NCBI GenBank assembly: GCA_037201625.1
Contig: JBBCGR010000004.1
Location: forward strand, 62,001 to 126,000
Reading direction: 5' to 3'
DNA length: 64,000 nucleotides
From: JAMXLO01 sp037201625
GTDB lineage: Bacteria; Pseudomonadota; Alphaproteobacteria; Acetobacterales; Acetobacteraceae
This document shows, one piece after another, positions 46,176 to 53,936 of this stretch. The notes under the pieces are model-generated. The model was not told the DNA's origin. It was given only the letters and a program-made list of their open reading frames with translations, and did no database searches. Made by a program: the position numbers and the translations under genes. The first letter of the stretch is position 1. The number at the start of each line of letters is the position of its first letter.

Positions 46176-46562
46176 GCGCCTTCCCCCTGTCGGCAGAGCG
46201 GTGGCTTGTTAGCCGAAACCGGCGGGGCAGTCATCCGCGTGCTGCGCTCACGGCTGGCCTGTGCTGCGCTGGGCGGTTCCCTCTTCTGCCGAGCCTGCGA
46301 CCGCTATCCGATGTCCTCCCCCTCGTCATGGCATGGCAGTGGCCACTCCATTCGCGCCATCCGCGCCGCAACCGCAACCGCAACCGCAGCCGTCGGCGCC
46401 GCGGCCAGGCCTCCGCGTGACCGGGCAAACCGTCCGGTCCCCACCGCAACTTCGACCGGACAGCCGAGGGCTGCGCTCCGTTGCGACCGGCCGTGCGGCG
46501 CGGCTGCTTGCGCCCGGTCCGCAGCGGCGCCACGCTGCCGCCAAACACCAGGAGGTTCGAGC
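46176..46562. other. Gene-free stretch with a family B fragment and a CCGCAA repeat
   Basis: No gene seen. A family B half-copy at about 46323-46354 (CGTCATGGCATGGCAGTGGC) and a CCGCAA hexamer repeat about four times at 46367-46395. The end carries the AGGAGG of yghU. Confidence 0.6.
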
Positions 46563-47441
46563 ATGTCCGATGCAGCCGAATACACGCCGCCCAAGGTCTG
46601 GACCTGGAACAAGCCGAGCGGCGGCCGCTTCGCCAATATCAATCGCCCGATCTCGGGGGCGACGCACGAGAAGGAACTGCCGGTCGGGCGCCATCCGCTC
46701 CAGCTTTATTCGCTGGGCACGCCGAACGGCGTGAAGGTCACGATCATGCTCGAGGAACTGCTGGCACTCGGGCACAGCGGCGCCGAATACGACGCCTGGC
46801 TCATCAAGATCGGCGACGGCGATCAGTTCGGCAGCGGCTTCGTCGCCATCAATCCGAACTCCAAGATCCCGGCACTGGTGGACCACAGCGCGCCCAAGCC
46901 GATCCGCGTGTTCGAGACCGGCGCGATCCTGGTCTACCTGGCCGAGAAGTTCGGTGCGTTCCTGCCGACCGAGCCCGGCGCGCGTGCCGAGTGCCTGTCC
47001 TGGCTGTTCTGGCAGATGGGCAGCGCGCCCTATCTCGGCGGCGGCTTCGGGCATTTCTATGCCTATGCGCCGGTGAAGATCGAATATGCCATCGACCGGT
47101 TCACGATGGAGACGAAGCGGCTGCTGGATGTGCTCGACAAGCGGCTGGCGGACAACGAGTACCTGGTCGGCGATGCCTATACGATCGCCGATATGGCTGT
47201 ATTCCCGTGGTATGGCGGCCTGGTGAAGGGCTGGCTCTATGGCGCGGCCGAGTTCCTGGCGGTGGAGGAATATAAGCACGTCAACCGCTGGGCCGACGCG
47301 CTGCTCGCACGGCCGGCGGTGCAGCGCGGCCGGATGGTCAACCGCGTGCAGGGCGAACCGTCGAGCCAGTTGCACGAGCGGCATGACGCCAGCGACTTCG
47401 CGACCCGGACGCAGGACAAGCTGGCCGCCGCGGGAGAGTAG
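46563..47441 (+). CDS. yghU: YghU-type glutathione S-transferase / disulfide-bond reductase
   Basis: 292 residues. The long N-terminus (YTPPKVWTWNKPSGGRFANINRPISGATHE) and LYSLGTPNGVKVTIMLEELL, then INPNSKIPALVDHSAPKPIRVFETGAILVYLAEKFG (glutathione-binding region) match the nu-class GST YghU/YfcG group. ATG 46563 has AGGAGG seven bases upstream, the strongest Shine-Dalgarno in the window. Confidence 0.94.
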   Translation: MSDAAEYTPPKVWTWNKPSGGRFANINRPISGATHEKELPVGRHPLQLYSLGTPNGVKVTIMLEELLALGHSGAEYDAWLIKIGDGDQFGSGFVAINPNSKIPALVDHSAPKPIRVFETGAILVYLAEKFGAFLPTEPGARAECLSWLFWQMGSAPYLGGGFGHFYAYAPVKIEYAIDRFTMETKRLLDVLDKRLADNEYLVGDAYTIADMAVFPWYGGLVKGWLYGAAEFLAVEEYKHVNRWADALLARPAVQRGRMVNRVQGEPSSQLHERHDASDFATRTQDKLAAAGE

Positions 47442-47472
47442 CCGCAGCGCCACCTGCCGATCCACCGCCGTC

Positions 47473-47510
47473 CGATCCGTCGGGCTGCCGCGGCGCAGCC
47501 CGACGGATCG
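47473..47510 (+). terminator. Strong 15-bp hairpin behind yghU
   Basis: CGATCCGTCGGGCTG (47473-47487) pairs perfectly with CAGCCCGACGGATCG (47496-47510) across eight bases that are themselves palindromic. It sits 31 bases after the yghU stop. No poly-T follows, so termination is plausible but not certain. Confidence 0.5.
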
Positions 47511-47526
47511 CGGCCTTGCTTGGCAG

Positions 47527-47589
47527 CAGGATTTTGTCGGCAATGCAGGACGTTCCGTCGGCAACGCGGGACGCTTTGTTGGCAATGCA
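47527..47589. repeat. Tandem array, 21 bp x 3
   Basis: Units at 47527-47547, 47548-47568 and 47569-47589 share GG..TT.TCGGCAATGCA. Differences between units suggest an older duplication. Confidence 0.85.
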
Positions 47590-47744
47590 GGACAGCGTGC
47601 CGCGGATGCCGTAGGCTGCGTCTTCATCGCTGGCAGTGGAACCACCTCAGGCGTGGCCCGCGCGGCAGGACAGGCAACCCGAGCGTGTTCGCTGCTCCTG
47701 TCAGCAACGGACCCGTCCTGGGCGACGAGAGCGGAGGATGTGGC

Positions 47745-48194
47745 ATGCCGTATCGCGGGGCTGTCCAGCAGATCATCGCCGAATTCGGCAAGACGATCGG
47801 CATCGACGATCTGAGCCTGGATGAGGAGGGCTATTGCTGCCTGGTGGTCGACCAGGACAACGTGGTCAATATAGAATTGGATGAAGCCGCACCGCGACTG
47901 TTGTTCTACAGTATCGTGGGGCGGCCAGCCGAGGGCCGGTACAAATTGCTGCTTGAGGCGAATTATCTCGGTCAGGGTACGGGTGGCGGGACGCTGGGGC
48001 TGCAGCCCGGCAGCGGTGCCATCGTGCTGTCGCGTGAGGTGCCGCTGGCCCTGCTCGACGTGCCGACGTTCAGCACCGCGCTCGAGCGCTTCATCAACCT
48101 CACGGAGTTCTGGACCAGGCGGCTCGGTGAACCCGCCGCTGATCTGGCGGCGCTCGAATACCGACCGCCCCCCAGCGGCGGCATTCGCGCCTGA
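47745..48194 (+). CDS. CesT-family type III secretion chaperone-like protein
   Basis: 149 residues. The fold pattern of class I type III chaperones is clear: AVQQIIAEFGKTIGIDDLSLDEEGYCCLVVDQDNVVNIELDEAAPRLLFYSIVG (helix, then strands with the hydrophobic dimer face), ALLEANYLGQGTGGGTLGLQPGSGAIVLSREVPL (the LLxxNxxxxGTGGATLG motif), and the closing helix ALERFINLTEFWTRRL. Such proteins bind the N-terminus of one effector and hand it to the secretion ATPase. ATG 47745 has GGAGG seven bases upstream. Its neighbour, convergent 30 bases away, is the likely client. Confidence 0.82.
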   Translation: MPYRGAVQQIIAEFGKTIGIDDLSLDEEGYCCLVVDQDNVVNIELDEAAPRLLFYSIVGRPAEGRYKLLLEANYLGQGTGGGTLGLQPGSGAIVLSREVPLALLDVPTFSTALERFINLTEFWTRRLGEPAADLAALEYRPPPSGGIRA

Positions 48195-48224
48195 CGGAGG
48201 GCGACGGCGGCCGGCGCCGCAGGC

Positions 48225-50117
48225 CTACCCGGCCCGGTGCAGCGCCAGGCTGCGCACGCCCCCGGCCAGCAGCGGTTCCGTCATCGCCTTGAGTTCGGCC
48301 GCGAGCCGATCGACCGGCACCGCCGTGGTCGATCCGTCGGGACCCAGGATCTCGACATTGGTGCGATCGAAGCTCGAGATGTGCAGTCCGATGGGCTGCT
48401 CGCCGGCGTTCGTCTCGATGTTGACGATCCAGGTCTCGCTATCGTGCAGGTCCAACTGCTGCTGGGCGTCGTGGAGCAGGTCCGACTGCAGGCCACGAAA
48501 GGCCGCGTCGAGAGAGACCTGGCCGCGTGGCTGCGACACCTTCTCGCCAAGCCGTACCTGCTGCGGCGCCTCCTCGCCGATGGCATCGTCGTTGCCGTGC
48601 AGCCGGTTCATCCAGGTGGTGATGTCGGCGAGGCCGACCGGCCGCTTCGGCATCTCATCCGAGGCGTCGAGTTCGTCGATCCCGGCGTCCGGGCGAAGCT
48701 CGATCTGCGGATTGTCGATCCTGACGGTGGGCCGGCCTTCAGCAAGCTGGCTTTCCGGCACGTGCATGGTCAGCACGAGATCACAGTCCTCGCCATTGAC
48801 CACATCCTCGCCCGACCGGAACACGACGCCCTCGGGCAGCCGCGCACGGAACGTCAGGTCGAAGTGCAGCGCGCCATCGTCATCGCGATTGGCACTGATA
48901 TGCACATCGACGTTGCTCGGCACGACCTGCTCGTCGCCGACGATCGCGCCGAATGTCTCATCCATCGGAATGCCGCCGGCGAACCGCGCCAGATTCTCCC
49001 GCTGGGCCTCGTCCAGGAATATCACCTCGTTCGGCGTATTGACCGCGAACAGCCCCTGCGCGTTCTCGATCGGCTGCGGCTCGTTGCCATCGAGACTGAC
49101 GCGCACGGTGCCTTCATCGGCGCGCTGCTGCAGCCGTGTCGTGCCGAGGCGGTCGTCGTTGGCGATGGCGTAGCGGAAGCCGTTGACGATCTGGTTGTTC
49201 CACGTGAGGTTGTCGATCAGCGGCCGGGCATCGGCCACCAGCCGGTCGTCCTGCATCTCGAAGTTGCAGTCGTGCTCTATGTCGACGTTCAACGGCCGTC
49301 CCTGGCCGTGATAGAGGTCGACATTCTGCGCGGCGGTCTCGTTGATGCGGTGGAGGGAGATGCTCTCGACACCGAACGACAGCCACCGGCTGGTCTCCGC
49401 GTGGAGGCGGGCGCCGATCGCGTTGCTGTCCACCTCGTGGGTCCTGCCCTCCCTGTCCCGCATCTGGACCTTGTCGGGGTTCTCCTTGTCGATGCAGAGG
49501 GCGATCGTCTCGTGGCGGCCGCCGGTCAGCGCGACGTCGACCATCCAGAAATGCTGCGGCGGAAAGTCCGGCAACTGTTGCAGGTCATTGAGCAGGTCGG
49601 TCTGGAGCCCGTTGAACGCAACGTCCGGCGGGACCTGGCCGAGGGGCTGGGAGACCTTCTCGCCGAGTTCCACCTGCACGAGGGTATCGTTCTGCCGCCC
49701 GCGGATCCCTTCCATCCAGGTGGCAATCTGCGCTTCGCCGCCGACGAGATCCCGAGCCGTATCCAGCATCTTTGCGATATGCCGGCCGGTGATCGGGAAG
49801 TTGTCGTCGGTGGACCAGTTGCCGTCCTCGCGGATTCTGCCGATGCCGGCCTGGAACGCCTTGGTGCCGAGATCCTCGCCGAAGGCTTCGACCATGGCGC
49901 GTTTGACGGCTTCCTTTGCCTCGCCGTACTCGGACTGCCGGGCGGCGCGGTCATCGGAGCCGAGGGCGACCTTGAGGTTGCGGATCATCCGGCCGCCGAG
50001 CGAGCCTTCCTGGGTGTAGATCCTGTCGTCCTCGTTGCCATCGCGCTTGCCGACGAACAGTTCCGCATCGGTCCTGGTGGCCAGGTCGCGCAACTGGCTG
50101 AAGTTGAGTTCCGGCAT
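48225..50117 (-). CDS. Large acidic protein with duplicated module, candidate secreted effector
   Basis: 630 residues, no signal peptide or membrane segment, acidic. Residues 20-120 form a helical N-terminal domain (KEAVKRAMVEAFGEDLG...NFPITGRHIAKMLDTARD). A module at about 123-257 (ATWMEGIRG...VELGEKVSQPLGQVPPDVAF...GLQTDLLNDLQQ...SISLHRI) recurs at about 495-628 (TTWMNRLHG...VRLGEKVSQPRGQVSLDAAF...GLQSDLLHDAQQ...SLALHRA). Between lies a beta-rich region (about 265-480). No enzymatic motif recognised. The CesT-like gene converges on it with 30 bases between stops, so it is plausibly that chaperone's client. ATG 50117 has GGAG seven bases upstream. Confidence 0.7.
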   Translation of the reverse strand: MPELNFSQLRDLATRTDAELFVGKRDGNEDDRIYTQEGSLGGRMIRNLKVALGSDDRAARQSEYGEAKEAVKRAMVEAFGEDLGTKAFQAGIGRIREDGNWSTDDNFPITGRHIAKMLDTARDLVGGEAQIATWMEGIRGRQNDTLVQVELGEKVSQPLGQVPPDVAFNGLQTDLLNDLQQLPDFPPQHFWMVDVALTGGRHETIALCIDKENPDKVQMRDREGRTHEVDSNAIGARLHAETSRWLSFGVESISLHRINETAAQNVDLYHGQGRPLNVDIEHDCNFEMQDDRLVADARPLIDNLTWNNQIVNGFRYAIANDDRLGTTRLQQRADEGTVRVSLDGNEPQPIENAQGLFAVNTPNEVIFLDEAQRENLARFAGGIPMDETFGAIVGDEQVVPSNVDVHISANRDDDGALHFDLTFRARLPEGVVFRSGEDVVNGEDCDLVLTMHVPESQLAEGRPTVRIDNPQIELRPDAGIDELDASDEMPKRPVGLADITTWMNRLHGNDDAIGEEAPQQVRLGEKVSQPRGQVSLDAAFRGLQSDLLHDAQQQLDLHDSETWIVNIETNAGEQPIGLHISSFDRTNVEILGPDGSTTAVPVDRLAAELKAMTEPLLAGGVRSLALHRAG

Positions 50118-50409
50118 CGAAGGTCTCCGGGCCGATCTGACGGGTCGATGAATATGCCAACGATATTCTGTCAGCGGAAAGCCATTACGTCCAGCGATAC
50201 ATGGTCGACCGGGACCGCATTCGCATCGGTCGGTCGTACGGTTTCGTTCCGTATTCGGCGCGTCAGCCGCGCGCCCACGCCGGTTGTCGCCGGACGGTGC
50301 CACCAGTACAGTCCGCCCCACATCCGGCCACCAAATCCGCCAGTGCCGCCGCCAGTGGCAGCAGCGCATCAGCGGACCCACCGCCGCCGTGTCATCCAAG
50401 GAGCCTGCG

Positions 50410-51000
50410 ATGCCCGAGCCCGAACGCATCGACCGTCACCGCACGGCGCTCATCGCGTACGATGTCTGCCACCGCGCACTCACGCCACCCGCGATGCGCC
50501 CCGTGCTCGATGCGTGGGTGCGCATGATCGGCATCGCGCGGGCAGCGGGCGTGCCGGTGATCTACACCACGCCCGTCAGCCGCGCCGATGGCGCCGATGT
50601 GGTGATGCTGCCGACCGACCTGTCGGCGGAGACCGGCGTGCCGCCGCTGACCAATGCCGTCGAGGGCAGCGCCGGGGCCGGCTTCCCCGACGAGATCGCG
50701 CCGCGTGCCGAGGACTACGTCTTCCTCAAGCGCCGGCCGAGCGCGTTCTACGGCACGGGCGTCGCCGAACTGCTGCACATGCTGCGCCGCGACATCGTCA
50801 TCATCGGCGGCGGTGCCACCAATCGCGGCGTCGAGACCAGCGTGCGCGAGGCGTTCAGCATGGATGTGGCGTCCGTCGTGGTGCGCGAGTGCTGCTGGGG
50901 CAGCGACGCGGCCGCGCACGCCTACAGCCTCGACAAGGCGATGAAGATGTACGCCCGCATCCGCAGTCTCGACCAGGTCGCGGCGATGCTCCAGGCGTGA
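50410..51000 (+). CDS. Isochorismatase-like hydrolase without the catalytic cysteine
   Basis: 196 residues. The Asp (ALIAYDVCHRAL, Asp18) and Lys (FLKRRPSAFYGT, Lys107) of the family are present, but the nucleophilic Cys position in the GxxTNxCVxxT motif is Gly140 (GGGATNRGVETSVREAF). Enzymes of the EntB/PhzD type also work without a nucleophilic Cys, so vinyl-ether hydrolysis or a non-catalytic role are both possible; amide hydrolysis is unlikely. ATG 50410 has AAGGAG six bases upstream. Confidence 0.82.
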   Translation: MPEPERIDRHRTALIAYDVCHRALTPPAMRPVLDAWVRMIGIARAAGVPVIYTTPVSRADGADVVMLPTDLSAETGVPPLTNAVEGSAGAGFPDEIAPRAEDYVFLKRRPSAFYGTGVAELLHMLRRDIVIIGGGATNRGVETSVREAFSMDVASVVVRECCWGSDAAAHAYSLDKAMKMYARIRSLDQVAAMLQA

Positions 51001-51027
51001 GATGGCGAGGCGTGAGGCGGCGAGGCG

Positions 51028-51852
51028 TCAGCGCCCGGCGCCGTGACGCTCCATGATCGGCGCCAGCAGCCCGCCGCCGGCGTTCATCGCCAGGTTGCCG
51101 CCGTCCATCGGAATGGCCGCGCCGGTGATCCAGTCGCCGGCGTCCGATGCCAGCAGCAGCGCCACGCCCCTGATGTCGTCCGGCTGCCCGAAGCGGCCCG
51201 CCGGGATGCCGCGCAGGAAGGTGTCGCGGAGCCACGGATCGGCCGCCATGCGCGGACCCAGCCCGTTGGCGCCGAGCACCTGTGCCGGCAGGATGCAGTT
51301 CACCCGCACGCCGCGGCCCGCCCATTCGGTGGAAAGCTCGCGCGTCATCTGGATCACCGCCGCCATCGCCATGCCGTAGACCGACTGCGCGCGGCCGAGC
51401 GACGACATGCCCGCGATCGAGCCGATGCTGATGATGCTGCCCTTGCCCTGCGCCAGCATCCGCCGACCGGCAAGCTGGCAGGTGTAGTAGCGGCTGATCA
51501 CCAGGTTGTGGAACGCGGCACGGATATCCGCGAGCGCCATGTCCTCCGCCGCCCCGGCCTTCGCCTCGCCCGCGACGTTGCCCAGGATGTCCACCCGGCC
51601 GAAGGTGCGGTCCACGCGGGCGAACACGGCGTCCATGTGGTCCGTGTCGGTCACGTCGCCGGCGAGCGGCAGCGCGGTACGTCCCAGGTCCCGGATGCTG
51701 TCCGCGGTTGCCTCGATCCCCTCCGCATTGCGGTCCAGCAGCACCAGATCGGCGCCCGCCTCGGCCAGTGCCAGCGCCATGGCACGCCCCATGCCCTGGG
51801 CGCTGCCGGTCACCACCGCGGTCCGGCCAGTGAGATCGAACGGGTTCGCCAC
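51028..51852 (-). CDS. SDR-family oxidoreductase with altered active site
   Basis: 274 residues. Rossmann motif AVVTGSAQGMGRAMALALAEAG and Ser region IISIGSIAGMSSLG. The expected YxxxK reads Y-G-M-A-M (QSVYGMAMAAV), so the catalytic Lys is Met, a single-base change from AAG. Either a reading/sequencing difference or an inactivated/repurposed SDR. It is the last gene of the minus-strand catabolic group. Confidence 0.82.
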   Translation of the reverse strand: MANPFDLTGRTAVVTGSAQGMGRAMALALAEAGADLVLLDRNAEGIEATADSIRDLGRTALPLAGDVTDTDHMDAVFARVDRTFGRVDILGNVAGEAKAGAAEDMALADIRAAFHNLVISRYYTCQLAGRRMLAQGKGSIISIGSIAGMSSLGRAQSVYGMAMAAVIQMTRELSTEWAGRGVRVNCILPAQVLGANGLGPRMAADPWLRDTFLRGIPAGRFGQPDDIRGVALLLASDAGDWITGAAIPMDGGNLAMNAGGGLLAPIMERHGAGR

Positions 51853-51861
51853 CTAGGACAG

Positions 51862-51961
51862 TTCCCGTTCGCACTGGCTCACGGACATCGCTCCAGTACC
51901 CTGCCTGGGAGCGTGTTGAACCACTCCGGTTGCTTCCCCTGTGCGGATCACGCTCGGGCTA
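51862..51961. repeat. Family A repeat, copy 7 (degenerate, reverse)
   Basis: IR2 remnant (GCACTGGCTCACGGACATCG), linker CTGCCTGGGAGCG, and IR1 remnant (GAACCACTCCGGTTGC...GCGGATCACGCTCGGG). Its end adjoins the minus-strand TAG stop (51959-51961) of the next gene. It fills the gap between the SDR gene and that gene. Confidence 0.65.
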
Positions 51962-52579
51962 TCCTTTCGCGAATGCGCCGGCCAGGCGCCGCGTGTAGGG
52001 GACATAGGAATTGACCAGGTCGACATAGCGCATCGCCTCGCCGAAGGCTTCGGCCGATCCCGGCGCCTGCGGCGTGCGCATCTCGACGATGGCGACGTAG
52101 TCGGTGCCGTCCGGCTGGGCCGCGCGGAACAGGCGCGTCTGGGCGACCGTCGCCCGCTCCGCGTACAGCGATCGCAGTCCCGACAGGATCGCCGCCTCGG
52201 CACTGGCCGGCGCCTGGCGGAACCGCCACACCAGCACCCGCGCCGATGCGCCCGCATCGCCGAACAGCGCGGTGCCCGGATCGACCTGCGCGGCGTCGGC
52301 GCGATACTGGCCCCACACGCGCGAGACGATGCGGTGCGTCCAGGGCGAATACCGCTCGCCGGCGATGCGCGCATAATGCGAGCCGTGCAGCACGCCGGTA
52401 TCCGCGAGGTCGTAGAGCGCGAGATAGCGCGGCCAGCCATCGATACAGATGAAACGATGTGCCGTGAGGAAGCCCTCGCACGTCGCGCGTTCCGGGAAGT
52501 GCTCGGTGTCGTACCAGTCCTGGAACTCCTCCTCCATCGCCGGAGGCGGCTCCATCATCGCCAGCAGAAGGCCCCTCAT
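51959..52579 (-). CDS. Hypothetical protein (EthD/dabb-like fold likely)
   Basis: 206 residues. MRGLLLAMMEPPPAMEEEFQDWYDTEHFPERATCEGFLTAHRF matches the W-Y-x-x-E-H...GF-x-x-A-x-R-F pattern of alpha/beta-barrel (dabb/EthD-type) proteins; the C-terminal half repeats the fold (VAIVEMRTPQAPGSAEAFGE). Function unknown; homologues occur in catabolic operons. Its ATG overlaps the dehydrogenase stop (ATGA). Confidence 0.65.
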   Translation of the reverse strand: MRGLLLAMMEPPPAMEEEFQDWYDTEHFPERATCEGFLTAHRFICIDGWPRYLALYDLADTGVLHGSHYARIAGERYSPWTHRIVSRVWGQYRADAAQVDPGTALFGDAGASARVLVWRFRQAPASAEAAILSGLRSLYAERATVAQTRLFRAAQPDGTDYVAIVEMRTPQAPGSAEAFGEAMRYVDLVNSYVPYTRRLAGAFAKG

Positions 52580-53634
52580 GACGGCAGGTCGGCCGGCCGG
52601 AACCCGAGCAGTTCGCCGAAGCGGTCGCAATAGCGCGGCCACACCTCGGGGTTGACCAGCCGCGGCGGCGCGCCACCGTCGAAGATCGTCAGCCATTGCA
52701 GCGCCGTCGCCTCGCACATCTCGGTCATGGTCTCGACCGTCATGCCGGCGATGTGCGGACTGGCGATGACGTTGTCCATGTTGAGCAGCGGGTGCTCCGG
52801 ATCGGGCGGCTCCTTCAGGAACACGTCGAGCCCGGCGCCCGCGATCTGCCCCGCGCGCAAGGCCGCCTCCAGCGCCGCCTCGTCGTGGATGCCGCCGCGC
52901 GCGGTGTTGACGAAATACGCACTCGGCTTCATCGCGGCGAACTGTGCGGCCCCCATCATGCCGAACGTCTCGCTGCTGCGCGGACAATGCACCGTGACGT
53001 AGTCCGAGCGTGCCAGCAGTTCGGCAAGCTCCACCTTGGTGGCGCCGCGCGCCTTCACCTCATCGGCCGACAGATAAGGGTCGTAGGCGAGCACGGTGTT
53101 GTTGAACAGCACGCCGCAGAGTTGTGCCACGCGCCGCCCGATATGGCCGAGCCCGATGACGCCGACGGTCTTGTTGCGCAGGTTGTTGCCGGCGAAGGCG
53201 CGGCGGTCGAGGTTGGGCGTGCGCTTCATCGCCCGCTCGGACTGGGCGATCTTCTTGGTGAGTGCGAGGATCAAAGCCATGGCGTGTTCTGCCACCGGCT
53301 CCCAGTTGGTGCCGGACTGGTTCACCACAATGACGCCGGCCGCGGTGCAGGCATCGACGTCGATCATGTCGTAGCCGGCGCCGGTGGAGCTGACCGCCAG
53401 CATGTTCGGGCAGCGCGCCAGCAGCTTCGCGTCGGGGAAGAACGGCTCGCGCAGTTCGCCGCGCGCCTGCACCTGGTAGCCGTGCGCCTGGGCGATCTCG
53501 GCCCAGTTGTCGGCCTCCGGCGTCTCGTAGACCAGCCGCACCAGATCGATGTCGTCGCGCCTGCCGATGATCGCGTTGGCGATCGGGTCCATGAAGCTGT
53601 CGAAATACACCAGGCGCTTCAGGTTCACTGCCAT
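52576..53634 (-). CDS. D-2-hydroxyacid dehydrogenase, NAD(P)-dependent
   Basis: 352 residues. Rossmann motif TVGVIGLGHIGRRVAQL, and the catalytic set Arg (FVNTARGGIHDE), Glu (AGLDVFLKEPPDPEHP) and His (IASPHIAGMT). It interconverts 2-oxoacids and D-2-hydroxyacids. ATG 53634 has GAGGAG six bases upstream. It heads the minus-strand pair and diverges from the amidohydrolase gene. Confidence 0.92.
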   Translation of the reverse strand: MAVNLKRLVYFDSFMDPIANAIIGRRDDIDLVRLVYETPEADNWAEIAQAHGYQVQARGELREPFFPDAKLLARCPNMLAVSSTGAGYDMIDVDACTAAGVIVVNQSGTNWEPVAEHAMALILALTKKIAQSERAMKRTPNLDRRAFAGNNLRNKTVGVIGLGHIGRRVAQLCGVLFNNTVLAYDPYLSADEVKARGATKVELAELLARSDYVTVHCPRSSETFGMMGAAQFAAMKPSAYFVNTARGGIHDEAALEAALRAGQIAGAGLDVFLKEPPDPEHPLLNMDNVIASPHIAGMTVETMTEMCEATALQWLTIFDGGAPPRLVNPEVWPRYCDRFGELLGFRPADLPS

Positions 53635-53936
53635 CTCTGTCTCCTCGCCGGTTCGTGCCGGATGGGCGATGTCCGCCGTTTCGCCATTCCTGACATGACG
53701 ATCGGGCATCAACAAGCTGGGGTGAAGACGATTCAACACGGAGGAAGAACGAGAACCGCGGAGGGCCACGGAGACAGGAAGACATTGCGCTTCGCGCGAA
53801 GCGCCCAAGCCTTCTCCCTCCGCGGCCCTCGTTCTTCCTCCGTGTTGAATCCTTGATCGGCGCACCCCGCCGCCGTGCGGCTTCGCGCCAGGCCGCGATT
53901 GTGGTAGCCGTAGCTTAACAAAGAGGGGACCCACCC
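53635..53936. other. Divergent intergenic region with a long nested hairpin
   Basis: No gene. The 122-base hairpin (53730-53851) occupies its centre. The promoters of both divergent groups must lie here; the final GGGGACCCACCC precedes ATG 53937. Confidence 0.7.
53730..53851. repeat. Nested long hairpin (24-base perfect arms, inner 18-base palindrome)
   Basis: The first 24 bases (53730-53753, GATTCAACACGGAGGAAGAA...) pair perfectly with the last 24 (53828-53851). With two mismatches pairing continues about 14 bases inward (CCGCGGAGGG / CCCTCCGCGG). In the loop lies the perfect 18-base palindrome GCGCTTCGCGCGAAGCGC (53787-53804). The CACGGAGGA motif is common in intergenic repeats of many environmental bacteria. 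Confidence 0.95.

Larger units (their letters stand above)
47442..47744. other. Gene-free stretch: hairpin, 21-bp array, chaperone leader
   Basis: No gene. It contains the hairpin at 47473-47510, the 21-bp tandem array at 47527-47589, and a 150-base leader before the CesT-type gene. Confidence 0.6.

Noticed and set aside
50118..50409. HrpL/EcfG-type promoter for the candidate effector (GGAAC in the upstream region)
   Set aside because: A GGAAC box is present on the minus strand, but no matching -10 element occurs at the expected 15-19 base spacing.
53730..53851. Insertion-sequence remnant
   Set aside because: No transposase fragment or target duplication is visible; the structure is fully explained as a long hairpin.
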